Assembly (NCBI GenBank): GCA_014529385.2
Contig: CM043959.1
Span: 8,709,526-8,773,525, forward strand
From: Adiantum capillus-veneris
Lineage: Eukaryota > Streptophyta > Polypodiopsida > Polypodiales > Pteridaceae
DNA length: 64,000 bases
Direction of reading: 5' to 3'
The notes below the pieces were generated by a model. It had not been told where the DNA came from and ran no database searches. It saw only the letters and a list, made by a program, of their open reading frames with translations. The position numbers and the translations under genes are program-made. This document shows, piece by piece, positions 1-10,385 of the stretch (positions within the stretch are counted from its first letter, which is position 1; the number at the start of each line of letters is the position of its first letter).

Positions 1-510
1 GGAAAGGAAGCACTATTGCCTGTGGAGGTAGAGTTGCCTGCGGTCAAGATGTTAGAGAAGTTGCTTGGGCCACCTAGTGATGCATTCAAAGAGAGGCTCT
101 TGCAGTTACAAGAGGTCCAGTTGGATAGGATGAGCGCATTGGAGCATTATGGGCAGATGCAAGATAGGGCTTTGGCAAAGATAAATGAAAAGATCAAAAG
201 TAAGGGTATCAAGAAGCATGACTTGGTTTTGCGCTACAGCAGTAAGCTGGACAACACCTTCCAAAAGAAGTTTCAAATTAAGTGGGAAGGCCATTTCAAG
301 GTAGTGGAGTGTTTTCCAAATGGCACATATCAGCTGGCTAACCTGGATGGGATTTTACATACGTCAAGGGTAAATGGATTGCATCTTAAATTGTATCATG
401 CCAGGTTGATGATGGTGGAGCAAGATGAGTTTTCCGAAGAGGGAGTGATGTCTGTGAAGGATGAGGAGACCTGTGATGCGGCGAGTCTCATATCTCTTTG
501 CTGCTGCTGA
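1..510 (+). pseudogene. Ty3/gypsy integrase C-terminal end (cut by window edge)
   Basis: Open frame from the first base to a TGA at 508-510. The first residues read GKEALLPVEVELP, which matches the end of the gypsy integrase core (family form: YG-x-EA-x-LP-x-E). A charged helical stretch follows, then DLVLRYSSKLDN, KFQIKWEGHFKV, a YQLANLDG-type strand and the RVNG-x-LK-x-Y end. This is the GPY/F-type C-terminal module that binds DNA during integration. It resembles the integrase tail of gypsy-D at 61643-61873 (DLVLRYDNRLDN, FETRWQGPYIV), so I infer a related Tat-like lineage. No earlier part of the element is in the window. The segment itself has no stop, but the catalytic residues lie outside, so activity cannot be judged. 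Confidence 0.85.
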
Positions 511-1686
511 TCATGAATGATCTAGCAGGCTAGGGGATGGGCAAATTATGTCAGGAGTTTTTTGGAGCAAGGAATTGCGCATATGTACATACCCATGCAT
601 GGTGCATCAAATAAAGTATTGCCCATTTTTCATAGCCAGGTGGTTACGTGGGGCCCACATGTGTACAGGTAGGACACCATGTACATAGTGCATCGATTTT
701 CATCGTTACTAGTACCATTGTGTTTTTCTACAATAAGGAGGAGTTGGTAGCGCGTAAAACTTCTCGAGGAAGCTATCCGCGGGCCGACGACGTGAGGTCA
801 GCAGGTGCGTCAGATGGCATCTAGTGGCGTCAGGAGGGCGAACGAGGTCAATATTTGCACGCGGAGAAGTACGGACACAACGTGGGTGTTTGCTTGTGAG
901 AATTATGCAGAAAGGTCATCATGAGGATCTTTTTTTGGGGCCACTTCACGTGGTGGCGAGATGCATTATTGGAAAAAAGCTGAGTGCCAGGTGTGCGAAT
1001 GATGCAAAAAGGTGACAACTATGCACTGCGAGGTCAATTTTTGGCCTGTTCGGGGTCCGTTTGAGGTCATCTAAAAGGCCAAGGGTGCCCAACTAATAAA
1101 ACTAAGTGTGGGAACTGAAAAAACTGAGAGAAGACCAGAAAAAACGTGGAGAAGAGAGGAGGAACAGCCGCAGGTGTGTTTTTGGTGTTTTTGGAGCCTG
1201 TTTTGGCCGTAAACTGCTCATCCGATGTCGGATTTGAGCACTTTGACATTGTAGACTGGGGTTTTGGGCTGTTCTGGACGCGATGGCGCTGTCCATTTTG
1301 CCAAATTCCTCAATCCTTTTCTGCTATTTTTGCTGTGTAAGTTTCTCCTATGAATGAAGCTTCTTCTCCAATTTGTGATTGTATCTGGCATATTTTACCC
1401 ATATTGTGTGAGCTATTTGCCCCATTGGTGTTGGCCCAAGCTCAATTGTATCTAAACATCAGAAATTATCCTCTTTTGAGCTGAGTTTTTTTTTTGTGTG
1501 TGTGTGTGTGTGTGTCTGTGTGGAGTGGGCAAGTGGATAGTCTCTCTCCTCTCACTCCAGAGGTGTGTTCCCTGTCTCGGCCAGGTGTGTTGTGTAAGCC
1601 GAGTGGTGCCCCATAGTGTGTGTGTGTATCTTCCCAAGAGTGTGTGTCGGGTTGTTATAGAGGCGCTGTGTGTGTTTTCATCCCGC
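511..1686. other. Non-coding stretch after the integrase; probable 3' UTR and LTR remnant
   Basis: No convincing coding region. A purine run at 533-541 (GGGGATGGG) is followed by a TG at 549 that could start a 3' LTR, and an AATAAA occurs at 610-615. These are the expected order for the end of the gypsy element at 1-510. I found no second LTR copy or target duplication, so the LTR call is inference. Short open frames at 824-1340 are unlike any family I know. A (TG)n tract ends the stretch next to the LINE. Confidence 0.4.
1495..1516. repeat. (TG)n microsatellite
   Basis: Eleven TG dinucleotides after a T-run, followed by degenerate TG-rich sequence to about 1670. It accounts for the cysteine/valine-rich open frames here, which are not genes. 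Confidence 0.9.
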
Positions 1687-2717
1687 TCACAACGGCTCTT
1701 AGGGCCCTCCCTCGTGGTAGCTGTCCAGGTGAGGATGGGCTGACTTTCAGCTTCTTCTTGGAGTACTGGGACCTACTTGGCCCAGATCTTTGTAGTGCCT
1801 TTCAATACATTCTGCACACAGGAGTGATGCCGGATAGCATGAGTGAGGGCCTGATTTACCTCATTCCAAAGGAGGGTGGCTCCTTGGATGAGATTCGACA
1901 GTGGCGTCCCATCACCATTCTCAACTCAGCCTACAAAATTCTTGCCAAGGCTCTGAGTTTGAGGATTCAGCCACTTTTGGAGAGCCTTATACATGGGACT
2001 CAGAAAGGTTTTGTCAAGGAACGCAGTATCCTTGACAACATCTTCACTTTTTGGGAGGCTTCTACCCTTGCACGGCTCCGTGGGGAGGACCTTGTGATTC
2101 TTCTTCTCGATTTTGAGAAGGCATACGACAGAGTTGACTGGGACTTTCTAGAGGGCACGCTACGCAGGATGGGCTTCTCAGAGGCTTGGATCAGAGGGGT
2201 GTCAGCTTTGTACAGACAGGCCCACATTCAGGTGCTTTTGGCAGGAGGTAGAGGTGAGCGCTTCATGCTCACACGATCGGTCAGACATGGTTGTCCTCTT
2301 GCCCCCTTTCTCTTTCTATTCTATGCGGAGGCGATGAGCAGATTTTTGGTGTCACAGCAGGTTGGTTTGAGGGGCTTAGCACTCCCTATACGGGGAGATG
2401 AGCTTCTGGACGCTGAGTTTGCCGACGACTCAGCCTTGTACTTAGAGGGCCATGAGGCCAATTTACACAGATGTGGGCAGGCTTTGGAGACCTTCTGCTG
2501 TGCATCGGGCACACTGATCAACTGGAGAAAGACAGTGGCTTTCTCAGTTGGTAGTGCTCCTGTGCCAGATTGGATGCCAGGAGAGGGTTTCAGGTGGATT
2601 CCTCCAGGGACTGCAGTTCGGTACTTGGGTTGTCAGGTTGTTTTGGATTTGTCCCCCGAGCAGCAGATTGCTCCTCTTCTCCTTTCCATCAGGAGAAAGC
2701 TGTTACATTGGAGCTGA
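1687..2717 (+). pseudogene. LINE reverse transcriptase domain
   Basis: Encodes most of a LINE-type reverse transcriptase, which copies element RNA at a nicked chromosomal site. Visible in order: an RT entry motif (ALRALPRGSCPGEDG), the finger motif LIYLIPKEGG, RQWRPITILNSAYKI, QKGFVKERSILDNI, the first catalytic block LLLDFEKAYDRVDW, RHGCPLAP and the FADDS block at 2418-2432 (usually FADD), then thumb sequence. Both aspartates of FADD are kept. The frame ends at a TGA (2715-2717) in the middle of the thumb, and homologous sequence carries on behind it (ARLSLAGRVVVANQV), so this TGA is a disabling mutation. No start codon is assigned because the upstream domains are absent. Confidence 0.9.
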
Positions 2718-4631
2718 GCACGACTTTCGCTGGCTGGTAGAGTAGTAGTTGCCAACCAGGTGTTGTTGGCGGCTATGTGGTACATCACTTCTTGTTGGAT
2801 CTTCTCAAGTTCTTGCATCAGCTAGGTAGAGAGGCTGATCAGGAACTTCCTTTGGTCTGGTCATGACACTCAGATTGCAGGAGCCAAGGTGGCTTGGTCG
2901 GTCATCACACTTCCTTGTTCTCAGGGAGGGCTTGGGATCATTGATCCAGCACAGCAGAGCAAAGCCCTTCTTGGGAAGTTCGTCGTCAGAGGACTTCTTC
3001 CAGGCGAGGAGCCCTGGAAGGAGTTCTTGTTGCAGAGGCTTTGTGCCAGGGTGCCTCAGGTAGGAGGCCCTTGGCAACCTTCGACCAGATGGATCTTTAT
3101 AGAGTTGCGCCGAGTTGGTTTGAGCAGGAGACTGGAGGACCGATTCGCTGTGAGTTTGCTTCGGTCTTGGGAGCTATTGCGGCGTGGCCTAGAGCAGCGG
3201 CAGCCGACGTGCATGGAGGAGTGCCTACGGCAGCCCCTCGTCTGGAACCCCATGGTTAGCACTCAGAGAGGCCACTTGGTTGGGAGTAGGCCTCATGTTT
3301 CTTGGGGTCCCATGGCAGCAGGTCCAGCGCGCTCTCTAGGTGACTGGCTAGAGTTCACAGGTTTGTTAGAGGAGGTGCAGGTTGTCCAGCTACAGGGCAT
3401 GAGAGGGGTTCAGAGCATGTGTCAAGACATCTCAGAGTCAGTTCCAGCTGATTGGCTCACGCCTCTCGAGCCAGTAGCACCCCGGTGGATGGGAGCCTTC
3501 ACACGACTGGAGGTTCTCATTTCAGTCAGGGCTTGCTCAGAGACTGTCCCAGCCCTGTTCTTCGAGCTTCAGGGTGGGGGACATTTACAGAGAGTTGCAG
3601 TAGAGGCCCCGCAGGTAGCAGAGTGTTGTTTCCAGAGGATCCGAGTTGTGGGCATCTGTGGGAGGACTTGCGTCATAGACCCTGACCCAGCAGCTCTTGA
3701 GACAGGACACTGGAGGCTATGGGCTTGGGAGTGCTGTCCACTGGCACGAGTACAGTGGGATCCGGGTGAGTGGCTATGGAGGGACCCATTCTCTTCTGCA
3801 GACCACCCAGGAGTCCCTTTCTTTCAGTACACTGTTCGGCTTGGACGTCATATACTTGCAGCAAAGAAAGAGGCCCGCCCCGCTGCAGCACGTCATTGGC
3901 AGAAGGAGGGTCTCACAGTTGAGTTCTTGGCAGCTTTTTGGCAGAGGCTGTGGGACTCCAGACATTCGAGGCGCGTCACCTTGTTCCAGTGGTTGGTTGC
4001 ACACAGAGCCACAGCAGTAGGGAGCTGGCTTGTACATAGTGGTCTCTCGGCCTCATGTACAGCCTGTGACCAGTTGGTGGAGAGTCAGCGACACTGTCTT
4101 TGGGACTATCCCTCGGCCCAGCAGGTGTGGCTACGAGTTCTTCGGCTGATGCCTGCCCTTTCCACGGCTCGAAAGTACACTTGGGGGGCGGCGGCTTGGT
4201 CCACCCTCAAGGGCCCGGCACCTCAGTTTGAGCTATCTTCCACCAGCAGGATGATAGTGATACAGGGGGGTCGACCTACACTCTAGCCTGCTACAGACCT
4301 TACTCCACAGGAGTGGAGCAGTGAGAGAGCGGAGTGTTGGGAGCTCATCAGCGGCCTAGCTCTCTGGTTCATCTGGCGGGCCCGTTGTTTCCGCATCTTT
4401 GAGGCTCGCCTTGTACCACCAGCAGAGACTGTTCGTGACTTTTGGCTAGAGTTGATCCATACTCTCAGAGGACAGCTTGAGGGACTACAGGGCAGCTCCG
4501 ACCGCATGCGGGAGCGCCACGAGGCTTTCCTTCGTCTTTGGCGCCCTGGGCCATTTTACTCCATGGTCCAGGGGGTGCTCAGATGGCACTACTGTCCACC
4601 TGTGTGGCTTTTCCCTCCTCCCATCTCTTGA
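2718..4631 (+). pseudogene. LINE ORF2 C-terminal region with zf-RVT-like finger
   Basis: Continuation of the LINE polyprotein, mostly in one frame from 2889 but with a frameshift or stops around 2800-2890. Early blocks read VAWSVITLPCSQGGLGI and LLGKFVVRGLL, as in plant LINEs after the thumb. A zinc-binding block follows at 4056-4110 (SASCTACDQLVESQRHCLWDY; Cys-x2-Cys, His, Cys missing or replaced by Tyr), matching the zf-RVT family that sits at plant LINE C-termini. A TAG at 4284-4286 breaks the frame. The same frame resumes and runs to a TGA at 4629-4631, with a Trp-rich end (WELISGLALWFIWRAR) typical of these elements. Confidence 0.8.
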
Positions 4632-4800
4632 TTTAGCCCCATTGTATATACGCTGTTTTTTCATTGGGAGAGTCTCCCCATCGTGTTTGTTGTAGCCCTC
4701 TCTTGCAGAGGTGGATGTAGCCCTATGGGCAGCTTTCATTAACTAATAGAAGGATCTTTTTCTCGGAAAAAAAAGTAGTGATGGAGCAGATGCCAACAAT

Positions 4801-5385
4801 TTGTCATGCCTTAATCGACGCGTTGCGGTTGCCAACTCGATCGGTATAGTGCACAATGACCTGCACCCGTTCAACGTAATGATGGACTTTACTTGCACCA
4901 ATAAACTCCACATCGGCATCATTTATTGGGGTATGATGCTAAGAACACCAGCTAAGCACGTAGCAAATAATTATCTGTCTCCAAGCGCATAGTCGGTAGA
5001 AGCAGTTTTGAATGCACAGAGAGCAGGGAATGCCGAGATGGCTAAGCGAGTGTTGATTGCTCCTGAACTATACGATCCACGGTGCGTAGATGCATACACA
5101 AAAGAGAGCAACATTTATGCATTGGGTTATCTATTCGACATGCTCGCATATTTTTGGAGTGCAGCAAGAAAATTTTATTTTCTAGAAGAAGTTTTTCACC
5201 ACCCCGCCGAAGATGTTATGAGGGCTATTTGAATTAAAGTAGATTGTTGGATGAAGTTAAAAGAGCGGGACCAAAGAAGGAATGCTTCTAACATGTCGGT
5301 ATTTTTCAAAGAACACTTAAAGATAAACCCTAACCATGTCCAATGTCCACTTGTTAAACTTGCACCATCATTTTATCCTATTTAA
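4801..5385 (+). pseudogene. Protein kinase C-lobe relic
   Basis: One frame carries the landmarks of the second half of a protein kinase domain. The catalytic loop is IVHNDLHPFNVMMD at about 4846-4890 (HRD is replaced by HND; Asp and the downstream Asn are kept). Then come APEL with the activation-segment end (5056-5070), the subdomain IX form IYALGYLFDML (5113-5145), and CW plus a basic stretch (from about 5250) like subdomain XI. The subdomain VII DFG is not recognisable; the place reads IIYWGM. In-frame stops at 4990 (TAG) and 5230 (TGA) split it. The ATP-binding lobe is absent and may have been lost or displaced when the LINE landed just upstream. This is the only segment that looks like a host gene family. 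Function is not inferable beyond kinase ancestry. Confidence 0.6.
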
Positions 5386-5652
5386 ACATTTCTATGATAT
5401 ACATATGTCTTGTCCAGTGTATTCTTTTTTAATTGCAGTGTATTATCTGGTTTGAAGTGGTTCACTTAATTGAGTCAATTATCTTTAGTCATTTCAAATT
5501 TGTCATTTAATTGTTAGTATTTCAAATTTGCCTTGTGGTTCCATTAGACGCATTTGTTGTGGTTTGATTTAGTGGATTCCGCACAGTGTCCCAATGAGTG
5601 AGAATATATATTTTCCATTGATATTGAATATTTGTCTTTTTGTTGACTGCAG
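5386..5652. other. Intron-like spacer
   Basis: T-rich stretch without a reading frame. It ends in TTGTTGACTGCAG at 5640-5652, a good plant splice acceptor directly before the exon-like repeat at 5653. I see nothing else in it. Confidence 0.4.
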
Positions 5653-6094
5653 CTCTAAGAGAAAATGGTCGATCAAGAACAAGATATTAGCACCCAATCA
5701 CTACCTGATGATCAACAACAAGTGGCTGTTAATGCATTTCAGCGCATGAAGTCTTTGGCACACGGCATGTCGGTACAACAAGTGATGTGTACTGCTCTCC
5801 AACTCTCAAAGTGGGCAAATCCAAAAAATATGCAATGGAACCAGATCAATAAAGAAGTGACAAAGGACTGCATCTCTAAGAGAAAATGGCCGATCAAGAA
5901 CAAGATATTAGCACCCAATCACTACCTGATGATCAACAACAAGTGGCCGTTAATGCATTTCAGCGCATGAAGTATTTGGCACACGGCATGTCGGCACAAC
6001 AAGCGATGTGTACTGCTCTCCAACTCTCAGAGTGGGCAAATCCAAACAATATGAAATGGAACCAGATCAATAAAGCAATGACAAAGGACATGAT
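5653..6094 (+). repeat. Tandem duplication of a 221-bp exon-like unit
   Basis: CTCTAAGAGAAAATGG starts copy 1 at 5653 and copy 2 at 5874. The two 221-bp copies are nearly identical through CAGATCAATAAAG and ACAAAGGAC. Because 221 is not a multiple of three, the duplication shifts the frame. The few mismatches between copies suggest a fairly recent event. Confidence 0.9.
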
Positions 6095-6206
6095 CAAGAC
6101 AATATGGCCATGTAAGAACGTAGAGATCAAGAAAGAAAGGTGGAAGATTTTGAAGTGCAACCATGATGCTATCAAAGATAACGCCATAGACAATATGGCC
6201 ATGTAA
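5665..6206 (+). pseudogene. Unknown Gln-rich protein segment, present twice
   Basis: I do not recognise this protein. Each duplicated copy opens with ATG (5665 and 5886) and reads DQEQDISTQSLPDDQQQVAV, then NAFQRMK and LAHGMS, then CTALQLS and WANP, then WNQINK. The second copy runs on through a Lys-rich stretch to a TAA at 6204. The composition and conserved phase within each copy look protein-like, and an acceptor-like site precedes copy 1. The segment lies between the kinase relic and the RING relic on the same strand. All three could be exons of one broken gene, which is an inference from order and strand only. Confidence 0.4.
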
Positions 6207-6282
6207 GAACGTAGAGATCAAGAAAGAAAGGTGGAAGGTTTTGAAGTGCAACCATGATGCTATCAAAGATAACGCTGAGAGG
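6101..6282 (+). repeat. Tandem duplication, 91-bp unit
   Basis: AATATGGCCATGTAAGAACG begins at 6101 and again at 6192. The two 91-bp copies are identical apart from about one base until they diverge near 6280. This is a second local duplication in the same broken coding region. Confidence 0.9.
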
Positions 6283-6371
6283 GTTTATTTCGAGGTTTAT
6301 GACCATCCTGCACAATGTAGATTGTGTGCTATATTTTGCAAAAATGTTATATACTAACTTTGTGCAACAGC

Positions 6372-6982
6372 GACCATTAGACTTCTCGTCAAAGGAGACA
6401 ACTATTGCCACTCATGATTTAAGGGAGAGTTGTGTCATTTTCACCCGAGATGAGCTGGCATTGATAGTGAAAGGCACCGACCTACAGTTAAAGAGAGAGA
6501 AGGATATTTACACGACATAGTTGGCAGAGAAAGATGCAGAAATAACATGTCTTTCTATAGCCACCCAGACACCGCAACCCACACAAGTCCAGATGGTGAA
6601 AATCATTCACCACTTAAGTCACGACGTTCAAAACCTGACACAGCGAGTGAATTCAACACCTGTACAAGGGACACACATCAACCACCTGGTCTTGCATCTG
6701 GAGTTGGTCCCCTTGTCTACTTCAGATGCATCCTCATCTTCCCAATATCCAGTTTGCTATAAGAATTTTTATGGATGGAGTGGGTACTATACATTGACAT
6801 GTGGTCATTATTATCATTTAGTTTGTCTTATTCTTTTGATGCAAAACAATAGTCAATGCGCAATCTGTTCACAAGATATTCCACAAGAAATATATATTAT
6901 ATTTGGCATGGCAAACGAACATAAATTCAAGCAATCACGCCCATATACCCCTAGCACAATGAATTACTCAAAACACATTTGA
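6372..6982 (+). pseudogene. Coiled coil plus RING-like zinc finger relic
   Basis: One frame, split by a TAG at 6518-6520. The part before the stop (from RPLDFSSKETT) and after it (LAEKDAEITC) reads as a charged coiled coil. The C-terminal part has a RING-like pattern: PVCYKNF (Cys at 6755), TLTCGHYYHLVC (Cys-x-His-x2-His-x2-Cys) and CAICSQDIP (Cys at 6857 and 6866). The first Cys of a normal Cys-x2-Cys pair is Tyr, so zinc binding would be weakened. RING domains usually recruit E2 enzymes in ubiquitin transfer. An acceptor-like CAACAG at 6366-6371 precedes the segment. It may be the 3' exon of the gene whose kinase part lies at 4801. Confidence 0.5.
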
Positions 6983-7033
6983 ATAGAAGGTCTTTTACAA
7001 TGGTTGTTGACATTCACTCATTCTACTCTCAAG

Positions 7034-7471
7034 CTATATTGAATCAGTTGAGTTGTTATCTGGTTCTAAGTTTGAGTGTTGTGGTTCTCCTTGTAATTCA
7101 ACCTCCAAATCTATTATCAAGTTCTCTTCTATTTCATCTACAGAGCATTGAGATACACCAACATTGAAATCTTCTTCATCTTCGTTTTGACAATCATACA
7201 ACCACGATGGCATTTCCTCCTCGTAGCCAGCACTTTCGATGTGATTCAATATCTTTTCATTGCAATACATATACACTAATCTTTCTGCTCCGTCTGCTAA
7301 TAGTTTGTTGCGAATAGTTTTGTGAACATACTTGTACATACTCCAGTTTCTCTCTGAACTTGAATTTGTTGCACATTGTGTGAGTACTTTCATTGAAAGG
7401 GGACGTAAGGTAGAGTAATGCTCTCCACCATTCATCATCCACCACTTCCATGCAGGTTGCTCTTTTGCCAT
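7034..7471 (-). pseudogene. hAT transposase C-terminal dimerisation domain
   Basis: Reads WKWWMMNGGEHYSTLRPLSM, then SSSERNWSMYKYVH and RNKL...ERLVYMYCN. This matches the hAT dimerisation domain (family: LRxLSQxxSSSxxERNWSxF, HTKxRNRL, LVYVHYNLRL), which assembles the transposase oligomer. An acidic tail follows (NEDEEDFNVG) to a stop at 7034-7036. It is separated from the core by a damaged 360-bp segment. Confidence 0.85.
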
Positions 7472-7830
7472 TACCTATACAAAATCATTCGCAAAAGGAC
7501 CTTATTTTAATATAAATGCACTCATTTATTTGATGCAATCAATTCGGTCCTGAACGTTGGAGTAGAACGTGTTGACCACGTGATAGAAATTGCCTACCAC
7601 CTCTGTATTGGACATCAGAACTAAATTCCAATACTCTGGATCATGCATGCAAGCACGCTATGGAGTGGACTATGAGCGCTCTTCCACCTTGCATGAAAAT
7701 ACTTAGCCAAAATTTTTCGTTGTTTGCCAGAGAATGGTAATCACCACTCCTTCTCTACTACAGACTCTTTCAGCTCTTTAGGATTTTCAAGACTCTATTG
7801 GACTGACCACCATGTCATCCACACTTTGCC

Positions 7831-8883
7831 CTAATTTTGGTGCCTTTGATCAAGATTGCGTATCACGAACATAACGGGCATTATTACATGGTATGTATCC
7901 ATTACACGCCTCCACCAAGCAACCTTGTTTACATTGCCACATAGACATGTAATTTTATCTTTCAGTGTTTCTTTCTGCTCAAGCTGCCATTCATCAAAAG
8001 CCGCGCAATTGAATGTGTCAATCACAACCAATTTATTATGGAGAAGTGATTCCAAGGTATAAAAGTGTGTGCAGAACAGAGTTTCAACAGGAAGTTTCAC
8101 CATCACTGGCATGCGCATCCTATACAAATCGAGTACTCTTTGTCGTTTCAAGATAAATTTCACAACCTGACAAGCTGTATCAATTATTTTGATGAACCAT
8201 GTGGTTTCTTCGCTAGTGTACCAATCTTTCAGCACCAAGTTCAAGCTGTGCGTATTACAACCATTGGCAAAAATGTGTGGAAAGCACTTCTTTATTAATT
8301 TACTGGCGTTTTTACAATTCTTTGTGTTGTCCACGACTACTTGAACAACATGTTCAGCACCAATTTCTTTAATTATATTAATCAAGATCTTGGAAATATA
8401 TTTTCCACTTTTAATTGCACCAGAACTATCAATTGCCTTTATAAACATTTCTCCCCTTGGACAAACCATCATTACATTGATCAACGGTCTTCTCTAAACA
8501 TTTGACCAGCCATCACTTACTATCGTATATCCTGAAAGCAAAATATTCCCAAGTATTATTTTGTCAACAGTCTCTCTGACTTCGATGTAACATTTGTCCA
8601 AGAAAACATTTCTTATCGTGTGATAAGAAGGAGCAGAAAATCCTAGACCAAACTCACCGATTTTCTTGCAAGCAGCCTTCCAATGATTGCTGTCTACCAT
8701 GACCAAAGCACTTCCAATAAAGAATATTGCTTTGGCGAGTGCTATTTGTGCTTCTTCTAAAGACTGCACTTGAAAGCTTTGATGTAATGATTTTTGATGC
8801 ATTTGACAAAAGTCCACCTTCATTGTGACGTTTAAAAGGAACACTGCCCGGAATTTCCTCTCCTTACACAGGTTGTTCTCCAA
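7831..8883 (-). pseudogene. hAT transposase core (DUF659-like)
   Basis: Two open segments (8883-8494 and 8484-7831) are separated by a stop right after a YTIVSDGWSNV block. That block holds the first catalytic Asp of hAT transposases (family: DGWSx). The second segment has MINVMMVCPRGEMFIKAIDS, VVQVVVDNTKNCKNAS (second Asp region) and FANGCNTHSLNLVLKD, the classic CxxH block before the helical insertion. Key residues are therefore visible, but the reading frame is broken. Confidence 0.85.
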
Positions 8884-9230
8884 GGTTAGTTGGCGTCACT
8901 ACAGGATCTACAGAGTTAATATTTGGCTCTAGGAACTCTTGACTCGAAGGCACAGAGCTATATATCTCTTGTCTCTTGCCCCCCTTTTTGGTGAGCTCTT
9001 CTCTCAAACGCTTTACAATTGCAGGTGCCAGAAAATATTCACATTTCTTACACAACTGGTTTTAGCGCTATCCTAATACGTGGTGCACCGCCTGATTTTG
9101 TTGTGTGACAAAATTTACATTGCCACTCCATATATCGGCCGCATATGTTGTGAGTATAATCCCACTCTTTGCCAGGAGCTTTTTTATTCTTTGGCTTCTT
9201 TGTACCACTTGTGCCCACATTTTTCTGCAT
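8864..9230 (-). pseudogene. hAT transposase N-terminus with BED zinc finger
   Basis: The first ATG is at 9230. A basic start (KKPKNKKAPGKEWDYTH) leads to CKFCHTTKSGGAPRIRIAL, the Cys-x2-Cys and GG-x-RI part of a BED finger; the His pair is lost (IALKPVV then stop). The overlapping segment 9055-8864 continues with LREELTKKGGKRQEIYSS, as in plant DUF659 transposases. BED fingers bind the transposon ends. Confidence 0.7.
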
Positions 9231-10385
9231 TGCTTTTAAATTAAAACTGAAGAGAAAAGAACAAGATATTCAGTTTTTGAAACATTTTTCTTAGTTTCAA
9301 TATGTATTATAATTTAAAAATCATTCAATATAAAAGTAACCATGATGCACAATATGAGATTTTCAATGCACGGTAGTCAATCCACATATCGATCACCTAT
9401 ATTGTGAGTAGCCATACACATTGCAATGTAGTCTATGCATGGCATGATAACTATAGCAATGCTATGAATCTTTCTATGCAATTATTATTAAAATGATTAT
9501 TTATATGTCCACTTTGGTTTGCAAACAAAAAGACACATCTAATTTCATTTGCTACAAAAAAACAAACGAAAGCAATAAAATATGTGATTGGTCATTTCAT
9601 GCACTAATAATCTATCGTTATACATAATGCACTCTCTGTATAAACCAATGCATGAACTAACGCAAATAAATCTTCAATATAATCACTCAATTGGGGACTA
9701 CTTGTACCCAATGAAGGATTGCAACCCACCCATGCAACCAATTCAATATATAAAAGCTATTTTAACCCAATCAAGGATTATAGCTCTTATATTGTAAATC
9801 GACTTAAATGCAAGACTTCAAGGATCTTTATATGTCTGGTACACTAGTAGAGGACATCCGACCCTTGACTATCGACTCGTCATTTACATATGCTCATCTT
9901 CTAAAATCGATTACAGCTCTCATTTGGACCACTGGCTTGTTCGCAATGAGCATGATTCTCCAAGTTTTTAGTTGTTTTGGTTTCGTACATTTATGTCGGT
10001 AAAAAAATTATATTTTTAGAAGTGGTTGCCAAATTAAGAATCACGTTCGGCCCAAAAAAGGACATGTGACTCTGTAACCTTAGGTCAATTCACAAGGAGA
10101 TGACAATACCCGGCACTCGGATACACTCCCCAAGGATTTTACTAACTAAAAGACCGGGGTTAGCACACTATCTACTATATATAATTACTCCCACCGGGAT
10201 TTTTCATTTTCCTGACGGGCCTTGCAGCCAGGGAAAATGAAAATACCCGGAGGCTAACCGGCTCTTTAGGTTTTTGTAGGTAAAAATAAAAGTGACGTTA
10301 ACAATTAACGTGACCACGTGATTTTTTTGTGTAAATACTAGAGTTATTTACGTAATGACTCGATCGTGATTACGTTAATGAAATC
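9231..10385. other. Non-coding stretch between hAT relic and gypsy-A
   Basis: AT-rich. No coding region, tRNA or recognisable LTR is seen. Open frames at 9588-10002 match nothing known. The right end carries a fold-back structure (separate entry) and then the broken end of the gypsy-A integrase. The missing hAT 5' end would lie in the left half. Confidence 0.5.
10147..10269. repeat. Nested inverted repeat (fold-back)
   Basis: Outer arms TAAAAGACCGGGGTTAGC (10147-10164) and GCTAACCGGCTCTTTAG (10253-10269) are near-complementary. Inner arms CCGGGATTTTTCATTTTCC (10194-10212) and GGGAAAATGAAAATACCCGG (10231-10250) pair almost perfectly around an 18-base loop. It could be a small fold-back element or a single hairpin. 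I see no matching copy elsewhere in the window. Confidence 0.7.

Larger units (their letters stand above)
1687..4774 (+). mobile_element. Non-LTR retrotransposon (LINE), 5'-truncated
   Basis: A LINE fragment. It contains reverse transcriptase (1687-2717), a long C-terminal region with a zf-RVT-type finger (to 4631), a 143-bp 3' UTR and an A8 tail at 4767-4774. The recognisable frame starts abruptly at about 1687, next to a TG-rich tract. There is no endonuclease domain and no ORF1, which is typical of 5' truncation during target-primed reverse transcription. I could not find matching target-site duplications around the two ends, so the left boundary is approximate. Stops and frameshifts interrupt the coding part, so this copy is dead. 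Confidence 0.85.
7034..9230 (-). mobile_element. hAT-family DNA transposon relic (transposase region)
   Basis: Minus-strand remains of one hAT transposase in N-to-C order: BED finger (9230-9048), linker (9055-8864), N-terminal helical part (8883-8494), RNase-H-like core of DUF659 type (8484-7831), a damaged stretch at 7830-7472 that still reads HSPLHSV and YHVVNTFYSNVQDRI, and the C-terminal dimerisation domain (7471-7034). Several frameshifts and stops separate the parts. I looked on both flanks for terminal inverted repeats with 8-bp duplications and did not find a convincing pair, so the true ends are unknown. Confidence 0.85.

Noticed and set aside
1660-4790. LINE target-site duplication
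   Set aside because: The sequence after the poly(A) (GTAGTGATGG) was not found near the left end; the 5' end is blurred by the TG-rich tract.
9588-10002. Frames between the hAT relic and gypsy-A
   Set aside because: No resemblance to known proteins; composition follows the AT-rich DNA.
6990-10020. hAT terminal inverted repeats and 8-bp duplication
   Set aside because: Scanned by eye on both flanks; no convincing complementary pair was found.
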